A stretch of DNA of 64,000 nucleotides from Verrucomicrobiota bacterium (GCA_029556615.1 JAKQDD010000213.1:32609-96608), one strand, 5' to 3'; counted from the stretch's first letter, positions 10,785-18,629 are shown. Numbers and translations are program-made. The notes: generated by a model from the sequence alone, not told the origin.

Positions 10785-11267
10785 ATGCCCATTCCCGTTG
10801 GCACCACCGCCCCCGACTTCGCCCTCAAGTCCAAGACCGCCGAAGGCATCGTTGACGTCCGGCTCGGCGACAACCGCGGCAAGCGCAACACCGTCTTGCT
10901 CTTCTTCCCCCTCGCGTTCACCGGCGTTTGCACCCAGGAGCTCTGCGCCATCTCCGCCGGCCTCAACGCCTACGCCGGCCTCAACGCGGACGTCATCGCC
11001 GTCAGCGTCGACAGCCCCTTCGCCCAGGAAGCCTGGGCCCAAAAGGAAGGCATCCGCGTCCGCCTCGCCAGCGACCTGAATAAAACCGTCGCCCGCGATT
11101 ACGGCGTCCTCCTGCCCGACCTCCTCGGCCTCGGATCCACGGCCGCCCGCGCCGCCTTCGTCATCGATAAAAACGGCATCGTCCGCTACAGCGAGCAGAC
11201 CCCGACCCCCAAGGACCTGCCCAATTTCGCCGCCATCCAGGCCTCCCTCGCCCAGTGCCCCGCCTGA
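10785..11267 (+). CDS. Peroxiredoxin of the AhpC/TSA (Bcp/AhpE-like) family
   Basis: 160 residues. The thioredoxin-fold protein has the peroxidatic cysteine in PLAFTGVCTQELC; the second Cys five residues later could be a resolving residue. Other family blocks are PVGTTAPDFAL, VIAVSVDSPFAQEAWA, FPLA, ARAAFVIDKNGIVRY. It would reduce hydrogen or alkyl peroxides in the cytosol using a thiol donor. It is transcribed divergently from thiC and ends 20 bp before a strong hairpin shared with the convergent methyltransferase gene. Confidence 0.92.
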   Translation: MPIPVGTTAPDFALKSKTAEGIVDVRLGDNRGKRNTVLLFFPLAFTGVCTQELCAISAGLNAYAGLNADVIAVSVDSPFAQEAWAQKEGIRVRLASDLNKTVARDYGVLLPDLLGLGSTAARAAFVIDKNGIVRYSEQTPTPKDLPNFAAIQASLAQCPA

Positions 11268-11283
11268 AAGCCTGGATGAGCTG

Positions 11284-12000
11284 CTAAGGGTCTGTGCAAG
11301 AGCGACTCGGTTTCTTGCACAGACCCTCGGTGGTGCCATTCGCAAATTCCTGGCCTCCCTCGCCTCCCGCCAGCACACCCTTCTCGGCTCTCACGAGAAA
11401 CAGATCCTCCCGGTCCACGGCCTCCGCAAGATTCAAACCCACCAGACGCAGCATCGCCGCCCAGCCCGCCGCCGGCGGCAGATGGTCCTGGCCCACCGCC
11501 CCGCCCACCTGCCGGTGAAACGCATTCAAAGGGCCGCTCCCTGCCAGGTGCAGCACCAGCAGCTGCCCTCCCGACCTCAGAAGACGCGCGACCTGGCGCA
11601 GCGCCGCCGCTTGATCGCGAAAATGCGGGAAGGAATGGAAACACAGCACCACGTCGAATTGCCGCGCCACCGGTTCCTCCCGGCAGATGTCCATCAGCAC
11701 AAAGTCCGCTTCCACCCCCCGGCTCCGGGCCTGCGCCAGCATGGCAGGAGCAAAGTCCGCCGCGACCACTCTCCCCGGTCTCACCCGGTCCGCCAGCCAG
11801 CCGGTGATCTGCCCCGTGCCGCACCCGACTTCCAGCACGTCCTGGCCCGCCCCCAAACCCAGGCGCCCGTTCAGCGCCTCGAGCCGGCGCAGCGTCGCCG
11901 CCGGGTCCGGACCGGTCTGATCCCACGTGGCAGCCTGCCCGTTGAAAAACGCCACCCGCGGATCCGCTCCGGGCCCGGCTTCACAAGAACCATGCGTCAT
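11284..12000 (-). CDS. Class I SAM-dependent methyltransferase
   Basis: 238 residues. The SAM-binding motif is VLEVGCGTGQITGWLADRV, followed by VVAADFAPAMLAQAR, the acidic VLMDI, and FDVVLCFHSFPHF and LLRSGGQLLVLHLAG, all typical of the Methyltransf_11/25 group. The substrate is unknown. The last ~20 residues (ending KKPSRSCTDP) are encoded by the terminator hairpin at 11288-11326. The start is about 35 bp from a NikR-box-like element, and an exported-protein gene lies divergently on the other side. Small methyltransferases of this type do occur beside nickel/cobalt uptake genes, but a metal link for this one is inference. Confidence 0.85.
   Translation of the reverse strand: MTHGSCEAGPGADPRVAFFNGQAATWDQTGPDPAATLRRLEALNGRLGLGAGQDVLEVGCGTGQITGWLADRVRPGRVVAADFAPAMLAQARSRGVEADFVLMDICREEPVARQFDVVLCFHSFPHFRDQAAALRQVARLLRSGGQLLVLHLAGSGPLNAFHRQVGGAVGQDHLPPAAGWAAMLRLVGLNLAEAVDREDLFLVRAEKGVLAGGEGGQEFANGTTEGLCKKPSRSCTDP
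11288..11326. terminator. Strong bidirectional terminator within the methyltransferase 3' end
   Basis: GGGTCTGTGCAAGA (11288-11301) and TCTTGCACAGACCC (11313-11326) form a perfect 14-bp stem with an 11-base loop. It lies between two convergent genes and forms the last codons of the methyltransferase. Confidence 0.75.
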
Positions 12001-12032
12001 ACTTTTTTTCTATTGCGTAACACTCGAGGCCT

Positions 12033-12062
12033 GGTAGTATTTTGGTTCGTTAGAGTAATACC
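12033..12062. promoter_or_regulatory. Second NikR-box-like inverted repeat
   Basis: GGTAGTAT (12033-12040) and GTAATACC (12055-12062) are imperfect inverted half-sites. The element shares TAGTAT, an inner TTTGGTT and GTAATACC with the NikR-type operator at 17803-17835, but the distance between half-sites is three bases shorter. It lies in the 116 bp between the divergent methyltransferase and exported-protein genes and could control both. Confidence 0.45.
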
Positions 12063-12116
12063 AACGCGCGGCGCGAGTCAAGCCCCCCAGCCGCGCGCGC
12101 AGCCGTCGTGGGGCTG

Positions 12117-13295
12117 ATGCCGACTCGAGTCCTTATGTCATGCCATTCCGTTGCCCGCTCGACCGGCCTGGCCATCGCCCTGTGCGCGGTGCCGGCCTTC
12201 GCCCAGTCTCTGACCCATTCCAGCCTCCAGGCGGTCACCGGCACCGGAACCAGCGCGTGGGCCGCTCCCACCGCGCCCTTCGATCCGCCGCTCACCCTGC
12301 GCGGCGTGCTCCTCTGCAACCCGGACGAGATGCTCGATCCGACCCCCAACTTCCTGCCCTGGGATGGCGGGGCCAACTCGTCTCGCATGGGCGGCGAATG
12401 GCAGATTGCCGTTCAGGCCGTGGACGCCGGAGATCGCGGCGGCACCTTGTGCTGGATGGGTCAGAACTACGGCAACCAGCCGTGGATTCGCGACAGCGCG
12501 CTCAGCTACAGTAACGAGGCCTGGACAGCGGAGGTCCTGCGACTCAGTTTCGATCCATCGACGTTGCACCCGTTTCGAGCCGGCGACCTGGTCGAGGTGA
12601 CGGTCCGGCAATCGCTCTTCTACGGCGGCAAGCGGAACGTCAACGAAGGCCATGACATCGATCCCGCCTACAACTTCGAGGTCCGCCTGCTAACCGCCAG
12701 CCACGGACTCCCCGCCCCGGAGGTGATCACGCTGGCCGACGTGATGAACGCCGGCGGCGTGGCGGAGGATCGCTCCACCTGGCCCGCCCTCTTTGACCCG
12801 GCGCGCGCCGCCGGCGGCGAGCACTACCAGGGAATGCGCGTGCGGATCAACAACCTTACGCTGGTCACCACCAACGGCTGGAATCCCGCCAACACCTGGG
12901 CCAGCCGCCTCTGCACCGTCACCGACGGCCTCGGCCGCTTCTTCTCGATCCGCCATCCGCGCACCAGCCTCGGCCCCCCGCCAGCCATTCCCTTCGACGC
13001 CGTCGGCGTCTTCAACCAGGAATCCGGCTCCGGCACTCAGGGTACCACCGGCTACGAGCTGTTCGCCCAGCAGGTTCTCCCCCACTCGCCCGCTCCCGAG
13101 CTGGCCATCGGCCTGAACGTGACCATCGCGTGGCCGGTCGGCACCGACACCTACCAACTGGAATGGCGCCGCCAGGCGGACACCGGCGACTGGACACCCG
13201 TCCCCGATTCGCCCGTCGTCATTCGCGGCGTGAACACTGTGATCCTCCCGCCAGCCACCCCGCAGCAGTACTACCAATTGCGGAAGATCAACTGA
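12117..13295 (+). CDS. Exported protein of unknown function with a YYQLR-type C-terminal domain
   Basis: 392 residues. A signal peptide ends at VPAFAQ (residue ~30). The mature part is rich in Trp, Gly, Asn and Asp with no known catalytic motif; recognisable segments are FYGGKRNVNEGHDIDPAYNFEV and GMRVRINNLTLVTTNGWN. The last ~65 residues (VTIAWPVGTDTYQLEWRR...QQYYQLRKIN) have the same pattern as the C-termini of the proteins at 15137, 50205 and 54426. A GTG nine bases upstream is an alternative start. Its position downstream of a NikR-box-like element suggests a surface role in metal handling (inference). Confidence 0.75.
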   Translation: MPTRVLMSCHSVARSTGLAIALCAVPAFAQSLTHSSLQAVTGTGTSAWAAPTAPFDPPLTLRGVLLCNPDEMLDPTPNFLPWDGGANSSRMGGEWQIAVQAVDAGDRGGTLCWMGQNYGNQPWIRDSALSYSNEAWTAEVLRLSFDPSTLHPFRAGDLVEVTVRQSLFYGGKRNVNEGHDIDPAYNFEVRLLTASHGLPAPEVITLADVMNAGGVAEDRSTWPALFDPARAAGGEHYQGMRVRINNLTLVTTNGWNPANTWASRLCTVTDGLGRFFSIRHPRTSLGPPPAIPFDAVGVFNQESGSGTQGTTGYELFAQQVLPHSPAPELAIGLNVTIAWPVGTDTYQLEWRRQADTGDWTPVPDSPVVIRGVNTVILPPATPQQYYQLRKIN

Positions 13296-13336
13296 AATCC
13301 GGCTCGCGGGGACGGCCGTGACCCCGCCCCTGGTGT

Positions 13337-13550
13337 GGTGTCCTCGAAGGTGGGGGGCGTGGAACGGCAGGGACCAAGCCCAAATCCGCGCGTAAGCGTC
13401 CCTTGCGGCTCAACCTCCTGGGCTTGACCAGGCGCCGATCAAGCCTAAAACCCACCAGGAGCCGATGGCGTGCGTTCGCGCCGCACGCCCTAGGCGAGGA
13501 TCCGGGCCAAGCTTGACCTGTTGACCCCATCCTCCATAGGAGTCAGGACT
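13337..13550. repeat. A-family repeat interrupted by a C-family element
   Basis: The left part (GAAGGTGGGGGGCGTGGAAC..., to 13371) and the right part (CCAAGCTTGACCTGTTGAC, from 13508) together match the uninterrupted A repeats at 41190-41291 and 63802-63906. Between them lies ~137 bp that starts with a C-family element (13376-13432). CCAAG occurs on both sides of the inserted DNA, as in a 5-bp target duplication. The outer ends read CCCAAATCC and, inverted, CCCGGATCC (7 of 9 identical). No gene is evident in the rest of the 13296-13615 spacer. Confidence 0.6.
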
Positions 13551-13615
13551 CCAGTCAGAGCAGCGCCGATTTGGGTGTTGGACACGAGCCCGCCTCGCGC
13601 TTACACTCCCCCCCG

Positions 13616-13810
13616 GTGAACGCAGACCTGGAATCTCACGCGCCTCGACTTCTGAAGGCGGTGGGACGTCGACCCGCACAGGGCAGTCCCCTCCGTCGTC
13701 TCGAGGCGCTCAACGCGTTCCTCGGTCGTCATGCCAGACACACCGCAAGCGCCGGAGAACTGTTCCCCGTTCGAAAAGCTGTTGGTCATTCTCGCGCTCG
13801 GCGAAGTTGA
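13616..13810 (+). CDS. Small ORF overlapping the nucleotidyltransferase gene
   Basis: 64 residues from a GTG. The first ~40 (VNADLESHAPRLLKAVGRRP..., ...LRRLEALNAFLGRHA) look like a plausible helical protein. The rest overlaps the start of the nucleotidyltransferase in another frame and is Arg/Ala-rich. It may be a partner or the remnant of the N-terminal region of the downstream protein. No family recognised. Confidence 0.3.
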   Translation: MNADLESHAPRLLKAVGRRPAQGSPLRRLEALNAFLGRHARHTASAGELFPVRKAVGHSRARRS

Positions 13811-14237
13811 GTTCGCTGTGGTGGGCGGCGTGGCAGTCTCCCTGAACGGCTTCGTCCGTGCCACCGAAGACGTCGACATCCTGGTCCAGGACGCGCCGGA
13901 GAACATTCGCCGGCTTCTCGAGTGTCTGGCGAACTGGGGCGAAGGCTGGGCTCGGGAGTTGAGCATGGACGATTTCGCGCCGCAGGAAGGCTCCATCCGT
14001 GTCACGGAGGAGTTCGCATTGGACATCTTCACGCGAATGCGCGGGTTTTCGTTCGAGGCCTTTCGCCACCGTTTGCGACACTTCGAAACGGCTGGCGTAC
14101 GGATACCCTTCTTGGGTTCGGAGGACTTGATTCTCCTCAAGCAGGGCTCCCGGCGCGAGAAGGACAAGCTGGACGTAGCCGCCCTGCGCAGGATCAGGGA
14201 GGAAGAAACCGGATCGCAGGCGCCACGCCGGGAGTAG
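13731..14237 (+). CDS. Nucleotidyltransferase-fold protein (DUF6036/MNT-like)
   Basis: 168 residues. The segment FAVVGGVAVSLNGFVRATEDVDILV is the nucleotidyltransferase core: glycine-rich loop followed by a D-x-D metal site (DVDIL). ALDIFTRMRGFSFEAF could supply the third acidic residue, and FLGSEDLILLKQGSRREKDKLDVAAL is the usual C-terminal helix motif. Such small proteins occur as antitoxin or toxin-like members of two-gene systems, or as orphan genes. The only possible partner nearby is the weak ORF at 13616. It stands apart from the metal genes on either side and follows a repeat cluster. Confidence 0.8.
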   Translation: MPDTPQAPENCSPFEKLLVILALGEVEFAVVGGVAVSLNGFVRATEDVDILVQDAPENIRRLLECLANWGEGWARELSMDDFAPQEGSIRVTEEFALDIFTRMRGFSFEAFRHRLRHFETAGVRIPFLGSEDLILLKQGSRREKDKLDVAALRRIREEETGSQAPRRE

Positions 14238-14346
14238 CACATCCCCGCTCCGTGGCCCGTGGTGTCTCACAAAGCCCTTCGTGGCACCGACAGGCGGAGG
14301 GGTTCTCCAACCACGTCACACTCGAGGGCGCAGCAGCCGTCGCGCT

Positions 14347-15099
14347 CTATTCCAGGTCATAGACCGAATTGTCGGCTGAGAGAAACCCGGTCCCCGGCGC
14401 CACCTTGTCCGCCCCATCCGCGTTCTGAGTGTGGCGCTCCGTCATCGACTCGACGTGGCCGTCACAGAACGCGGCATTGCTCCAGCCCAGATGCCGGAAA
14501 CCTTGCGTGCCGGCATAACGCCCCCGGAACCCGGCGTCCCCAGGGTTCGGAAAGGGCGCCCGCATGAACTTGTTGGCGCCGCCGCCGTATTGGCCGTCGC
14601 CAAACAGCACGGTGCCCTGGGGATTCCGGACCGCGCCGGCCTTGGCGGGTTCCTGAATGCTCTCGAACTGGCCGTGCCCAATGTAGCTCGTGTTGTAGTT
14701 GTAGCCCGTCATCGGATCCACGAGCCAGTTGGCCTTGCCCGCGAAGGACGGGCATTGCTGGATGCGCTCTGTGCCCTGCCCCTCCCAAAGCAGACCCGGC
14801 ACCACCCGGGGCGGGCTCTCCATGAGGGTCGTCAAGTCCCAGCCGCGGGACACGCTGACGCCGTTCTCGATGCCGGTCGAGTAGGCGGCGGGATACGAAT
14901 CATCATGGTCCGCCACGTAGGCGCCGGCCGCAATGGCCATCTGCCGCAAGTTGCTCAGGCAGGCAACGCTCTTGCCACGCTGTTTGGCCCGGGCCAGCGC
15001 CGGCACGAGCAGGCCGGCCAGGATCGCAATCGTGGCCATCACCACCAGCAGCTCAATCAACGTGAACGCCCGGCCGCCGGCAACAAGGCAACGGTTCAT
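14347..15099 (-). CDS. Pseudopilin-like protein, third gene of the cobalamin-riboswitch operon
   Basis: 250 residues. A short basic leader is followed by AFTLIELLVVMATIAILAGLLVPALARAKQRGK, the N-terminal prepilin helix with Glu at position +5. The residue before the expected cleavage site is Ala rather than Gly. The C-terminal part follows the verrucomicrobial/planctomycete pattern (CLSNLRQMAIAAGAYVADHDDSYP, GTVLFGDGQYGG, FCDGHVESM). Such proteins are thought to be processed by a prepilin peptidase and to stay at the envelope; few have a proven role. Its start is 37 bp beyond the end of the exported protein upstream, and no other promoter is evident, so it probably answers to the same riboswitch. 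Confidence 0.85.
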   Translation of the reverse strand: MNRCLVAGGRAFTLIELLVVMATIAILAGLLVPALARAKQRGKSVACLSNLRQMAIAAGAYVADHDDSYPAAYSTGIENGVSVSRGWDLTTLMESPPRVVPGLLWEGQGTERIQQCPSFAGKANWLVDPMTGYNYNTSYIGHGQFESIQEPAKAGAVRNPQGTVLFGDGQYGGGANKFMRAPFPNPGDAGFRGRYAGTQGFRHLGWSNAAFCDGHVESMTERHTQNADGADKVAPGTGFLSADNSVYDLE

Positions 15100-15136
15100 T
15101 CCCGGCAGCCTCCCATTCCACGATTGCTTCGACCAG

Positions 15137-16660
15137 TCATGGGCGGGTCAACCGCAACCGGTACCAGGCCCGCGTTCCCAGCGGAGCAGCGTCGGACAGC
15201 GCCACCGGCTCGCCATTCGTGGGCGTGAGACTGGCAACGCTCGACCAACTCCCGCAATCCACCGTCCGCTCGAGCGTGTGCCTCCACCCCCCCACCGGCA
15301 GAAACTGGAAGCCGAATCCCGTGCCCGCCGCCTGAATCGCCAGTCGCGGCGGAGAAATTTGAACGACAGCGAATGCGCCTCCCGCGCCGAGGCCCGCCAA
15401 CCGCACCGTCCCCGCCCCCGCGTCGAACTCGAAAGGCATCCTCGTCCAGCTTGCGCCATCCCAGGCCAGCGCATCCAAATCGGCGCCGCCACCGACGTAC
15501 CAGGGGCCGACGTTGATGACGAGCGCCGCATCAAAAGTCGGGACGTCGCTTCCGAGAACCCCCGCGACCTTGAAATCCACAGCCTCGAACCGCCTGCAGG
15601 GAAGCGCCGCCAGAGCCGACGGGTCCTCGAAACGCGCCACGCCGGCGACCACGATGCCCGCCAACGCGCTGAGCTCCAGGCGCACGACATTCCGGGCCGG
15701 GTTCCCCGGTTCCTGGAAGTGGAAGACGGAACCGACATTCCCATTCGCCGGCGCAAGGCAAAGGCTGTCGCCCAGCACCGTCGGCCGCACGCACGAGAAC
15801 GCGTCGATCTCGCCACCATCGAACCCGGCCTGGCCCTCGACCTTGACGTAGTGAACCAACGCGAACCCGGACTCCGCCAGGTCAAAACCCGTGCCGCCCC
15901 CGGAGCCGGCATAGAGGTCGATCGCGTCCGCAGCCGACAAGCCGCCGGACTCGAACATCGGCCCGAGCACGGGATTGACGGGCTTGGTGAAGTCCATCCC
16001 TTCGCGGCTCCACGTCGAGTCCGCCCGGTTCCATCGATAGGCGTGCGTCGGAAACGCGGTGTCCGCGTACGGGCCGTTCTCGTAGCAGTACCACGCCCAC
16101 GTCCGCCAGTCCGCCGCGTCCTCGCCGGGCTTGCCGGTGCAGCCCGGACTCACCGACACTTTCATCGGCTCGGCGAATCCGCCCCCGATCAGCATCAGCG
16201 TGTTCATGTCCGCGCTGTCGTCGGCGAATCCGCTCGACGCGAACCAGGCGTTGCCGAACACCAGCAGATCCAGACCATACGGATGCGCCGGATCATCCGT
16301 GATCGGTTGCTCGAATCGCACGATGATGAGACTCCCCTCGCCCAGCGTCGTGACGAGCTTCCGGGTCTGGCTCGGGTCGAAATCGTGGGCCGGTTCCACC
16401 AGCTTCACCCGCCGCATAGTCGTCCCCCCGAACAACCCGCCCCAGGGATCGTAAAAGTCCGTGGACGGCATCCCCAGCACCGACGCCGGGTCATCGTACG
16501 GCGGCGCCCCAAAAGGACCTTCCGCCGCCACCACCGCGGCGGCAAAAGGACCCGCCGCCATGGGGTTCTGCGCCCACGCACCCCAGCCCCAAGCCAGCGC
16601 CACCGCCCCGGCAGCGCCAGCCAGGCGCCAGCGCTTCACGAATGCCGACGACGCACGCAT
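15137..16660 (-). CDS. Exported surface protein, second gene of the cobalamin-riboswitch operon
   Basis: 507 residues. A signal peptide ends at WGAWAQ (~31). The core has GEGSLIIVRFEQPI, YGLDLLVFGNAWF, WRTWAWYCYENGPY and GLSAADAIDLY...GFDLAESGFALVHYVKVEG...DGGEIDAFS. These resemble cell-surface proteins that I recall from cobalamin-regulated loci in Bacteroidetes; the recall is unchecked. The C-terminus (FLPVGGWRHTLERTVDCGSW... ending WYRLRLTRP) is the shared (F/Y)YRL domain. The start at 16660 overlaps the end of the preceding gene by 25 bp, supporting a single operon. A role in binding corrinoid or cobalt at the surface is inference. Confidence 0.78.
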   Translation of the reverse strand: MRASSAFVKRWRLAGAAGAVALAWGWGAWAQNPMAAGPFAAAVVAAEGPFGAPPYDDPASVLGMPSTDFYDPWGGLFGGTTMRRVKLVEPAHDFDPSQTRKLVTTLGEGSLIIVRFEQPITDDPAHPYGLDLLVFGNAWFASSGFADDSADMNTLMLIGGGFAEPMKVSVSPGCTGKPGEDAADWRTWAWYCYENGPYADTAFPTHAYRWNRADSTWSREGMDFTKPVNPVLGPMFESGGLSAADAIDLYAGSGGGTGFDLAESGFALVHYVKVEGQAGFDGGEIDAFSCVRPTVLGDSLCLAPANGNVGSVFHFQEPGNPARNVVRLELSALAGIVVAGVARFEDPSALAALPCRRFEAVDFKVAGVLGSDVPTFDAALVINVGPWYVGGGADLDALAWDGASWTRMPFEFDAGAGTVRLAGLGAGGAFAVVQISPPRLAIQAAGTGFGFQFLPVGGWRHTLERTVDCGSWSSVASLTPTNGEPVALSDAAPLGTRAWYRLRLTRP

Positions 16661-17307
16661 ACGATCGCGAGCACACCCAGAGCCAACAGTGAAACCACGC
16701 CGGGTTCGGGCACCATCGCCGGCGCCGGCTCCGAAGGAGCGCTCGACACAAACCCCGGCGCGAAGCTGAATCCGTCCCAAACCCCATCCGCAAGCGCCCT
16801 CTCCCCCGCGCCAGTCATGGCCGAAGTCCAGTCCTCCGTGGTCGAGTTCTTCAGATAATAGGCCCAAAACCCGTTGTTCCAGCCTTCAAGCCAATGGTCC
16901 GCAGCGTCCACGGCCGCCCGGACGTCGTCCGGATGAGTGTCCACCACGATCCCGCCGCCGTCGAACGCGAGCGAGGGCGACACGGTGAAGCCTCCGCTCG
17001 AATCGACGTCGTAGCCGATGCCAAGGACCGCCGTCCCCCAGCCGTAACTGCCGAAGTGGGCGAAGAGACGCGAATCGGCCTTCACCACCGCTTCGAGCAT
17101 CTCCTGCCCGGTCGCCGCCCCGTCCCAGCGATACCCCCACAGCAGGGATTCGGCGGACTTGCCGTCATTCCAGTCGATGACCAGGGCCGCCCGGTTGGCA
17201 CCGGAGCCAGCCCAGTACTGGACATCGTCGAACGTGGCGGCCGTGCCTGCGGCCGTCCAGGCCGCCATCGCAACGCATACCGCGAGGAGGAGCGTGTCTC
17301 GTTTCAT
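16636..17307 (-). CDS. PEP-CTERM protein with a WNDGK/WGYRW motif, first gene after the cobalamin riboswitch
   Basis: 223 residues. Signal peptide MKRDTLLLAVCVAMAAWTAA, then FDDVQYWAGSGANRAALVIDWNDGKSAESLLWGYRWDG, a motif I recall in exported proteins of corrinoid-related loci in other phyla (not verified). The C-terminus is a textbook PEP-CTERM sorting signal: VPEP, a hydrophobic helix, and an Arg-rich end. Such proteins are handled by an exosortase and anchored or released at the surface; no exosortase is in this window. About 260 nt of leader separate the start from the riboswitch. The longer upstream frame lacks a proper leader and is rejected. Confidence 0.85.
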   Translation of the reverse strand: MKRDTLLLAVCVAMAAWTAAGTAATFDDVQYWAGSGANRAALVIDWNDGKSAESLLWGYRWDGAATGQEMLEAVVKADSRLFAHFGSYGWGTAVLGIGYDVDSSGGFTVSPSLAFDGGGIVVDTHPDDVRAAVDAADHWLEGWNNGFWAYYLKNSTTEDWTSAMTGAGERALADGVWDGFSFAPGFVSSAPSEPAPAMVPEPGVVSLLALGVLAIVCVRRRHS

Positions 17308-17567
17308 GGGTCTGATCGGGGGGGGTCCTGGCCGGACACGCCAACGCGCGCGTTCAGCCGGGTTCAACGGCGAGACCAGACCGGGAAAGACGCCTGCCAG
17401 GCCGCACGACCCGGAAACACAAACGCCTTCCTCCGGCAAATCACGAAGAAAGGCGCAAACCGTGACGTTCCGCCGTCCCAGCGCCCCGAGGCGCCGGCGG
17501 CGAACTGGCCTCATCCTTCTCTTTGCGGAGAAGCCGCCCTGGCTCACCCGAGCCCGGGCATGACGAG

Positions 17568-17720
17568 CATTCTCCAGCCGGTATCCTGACTTGGGGCTTC
17601 AGTCCTCGCTCCCGCCTTCCCGTCCCGCATGGGCAAGACAGTGGCCTGAAGGAGCTCGTAACCCGTCACAGTGGCGCAACCGCCCCCGATTCTCACGGGG
17701 TTCCCGGACACTCGAGAATG
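17568..17720 (-). promoter_or_regulatory. Cobalamin riboswitch leading the 17307-14347 operon
   Basis: On the minus strand the region reads GGGAACCCCGTGAGAATCGGGG, CGGTTGCGCCACTGTGACGGG, and near the end AAGTCAGGATACCGGC, the conserved core and B12 box of the cobalamin aptamer. The flanks CATTCTC (from 17720) and GAGAATG (to 17568) pair as the closing P1 helix. The next gene downstream on that strand is the PEP-CTERM gene at 17307. High cobalamin would be expected to shut the operon off. Confidence 0.93.
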
Positions 17721-17806
17721 TTCCAGCCGGCTCGAAAGCCGGCCATGTCAAAGACCGCCGGCATCCTCCGCCGCCAGCGTTCCGCGCGCAAGAAAAAACA
17801 ACTGTA

Positions 17807-17834
17807 GTATGAAACTATTTGGTTGTCGTAATAC
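17807..17834. promoter_or_regulatory. NikR-type operator, GTATGA-N16-TAATAC
   Basis: GTATGA at 17807-17812 and TAATAC at 17829-17834 are separated by exactly 16 bases. This matches the E. coli NikR site GTATGA-N16-TCATAC at 11 of 12 positions. It lies 25 bp before the first possible start of a plus-strand gene run that ends in nikR, and ~87 bp upstream of the cobalamin riboswitch on the other strand. Nickel-loaded NikR would repress the plus-strand run and possibly the minus-strand promoter. Confidence 0.75.
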
Positions 17835-17859
17835 CTGACCTCTGCTAGCGTGCACCGCG

Positions 17860-18582
17860 ATGTCGGCGCAACGCCAGCCTTCAAGATTGCAGCGGCCGAA
17901 ATCGCTCGCACGCGGCGGGCGGCTTCTGAGACCCATGGCCCGCCGTCGCCGCGCTCGAACCGCGTTCACCCTCGTCGAACTCCTGGTGGTCACCGCCGTC
18001 ATCGCCAGCCTCGCCAGCCTCTTGCTGCCCGCCCTCGCCCGCGCCAGGGAAAAGGCCAAGGTCGCCAAAGTCCACGCCGAGCTCTACGGCGTCGGCCTCG
18101 CCCTCGAAATGTACGCCGACGACCACGACGGCCAACTGCCCCCCGTGCGGGTCGACTGCAACACCGATCTCTCGGCCCACTGGTGCCAGTTCCCCGTCGA
18201 ATTGGCGCAGGGAGGCTACCTGCCCCGCGGCGACAAGCCCGGCATGGCCGCGAACATGGAGGACGTGTTCAATCCCGGACATACCTACAAATACGCCGCG
18301 CCGGGGCCGCAAATCCTGAATGATTCACCCGGCGGAAACTTCAGGCTCTGGGTGCCGGACGATTTCCCCGAGTGCACCGCCCGCGACGGTCGCTACTACT
18401 CGAACCGCGCCGACTCACCCGCCCGCTGGGTCCTGTGGAGCCTGGGGCCGCGCCCCGACAGCGAGAAGACCCAGGACTCCCATGCGCCCATGGCCAGCCG
18501 CAGCTGGTACCGCCGGTCCGGCGACGGCGGCGTCATCGCGCGCATGGCGACCCGCGACGGATTGCAGCTCAAGACACCGTAA
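17860..18582 (+). CDS. Pseudopilin-like protein, first gene of the NikR-linked transport cluster
   Basis: 240 residues. A basic leader (…MARRRRARTA) precedes FTLVELLVVTAVIASLASLLLPALARAREKAKVAK, the prepilin-type helix with Glu at +5; the residue before the cleavage point is Ala, as in the protein at 14347. The mature part includes LALEMYADDHDGQLPPVR, a few Cys and His residues, and an ending (SWYRRSGDGGVIARMATRDGLQLKTP) that differs from ordinary DUF1559 proteins. An in-frame ATG at 17935 would give a 215-residue protein with a more usual leader, and this may be the true start. It is followed after 47 bp by the lipoprotein of the ABC transporter. Confidence 0.8.
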   Translation: MSAQRQPSRLQRPKSLARGGRLLRPMARRRRARTAFTLVELLVVTAVIASLASLLLPALARAREKAKVAKVHAELYGVGLALEMYADDHDGQLPPVRVDCNTDLSAHWCQFPVELAQGGYLPRGDKPGMAANMEDVFNPGHTYKYAAPGPQILNDSPGGNFRLWVPDDFPECTARDGRYYSNRADSPARWVLWSLGPRPDSEKTQDSHAPMASRSWYRRSGDGGVIARMATRDGLQLKTP

Positions 18583-18629
18583 CGGGATTCACGAACCGCG
18601 CGTCGCTCCAACCCCATCGATCGATCCCC

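Noticed and set aside
10488..11378. N-terminal extension of the thiC frame
   Set aside because: It translates the riboswitch and the complement of the peroxiredoxin gene; the ATG at 10487 fits the family start.
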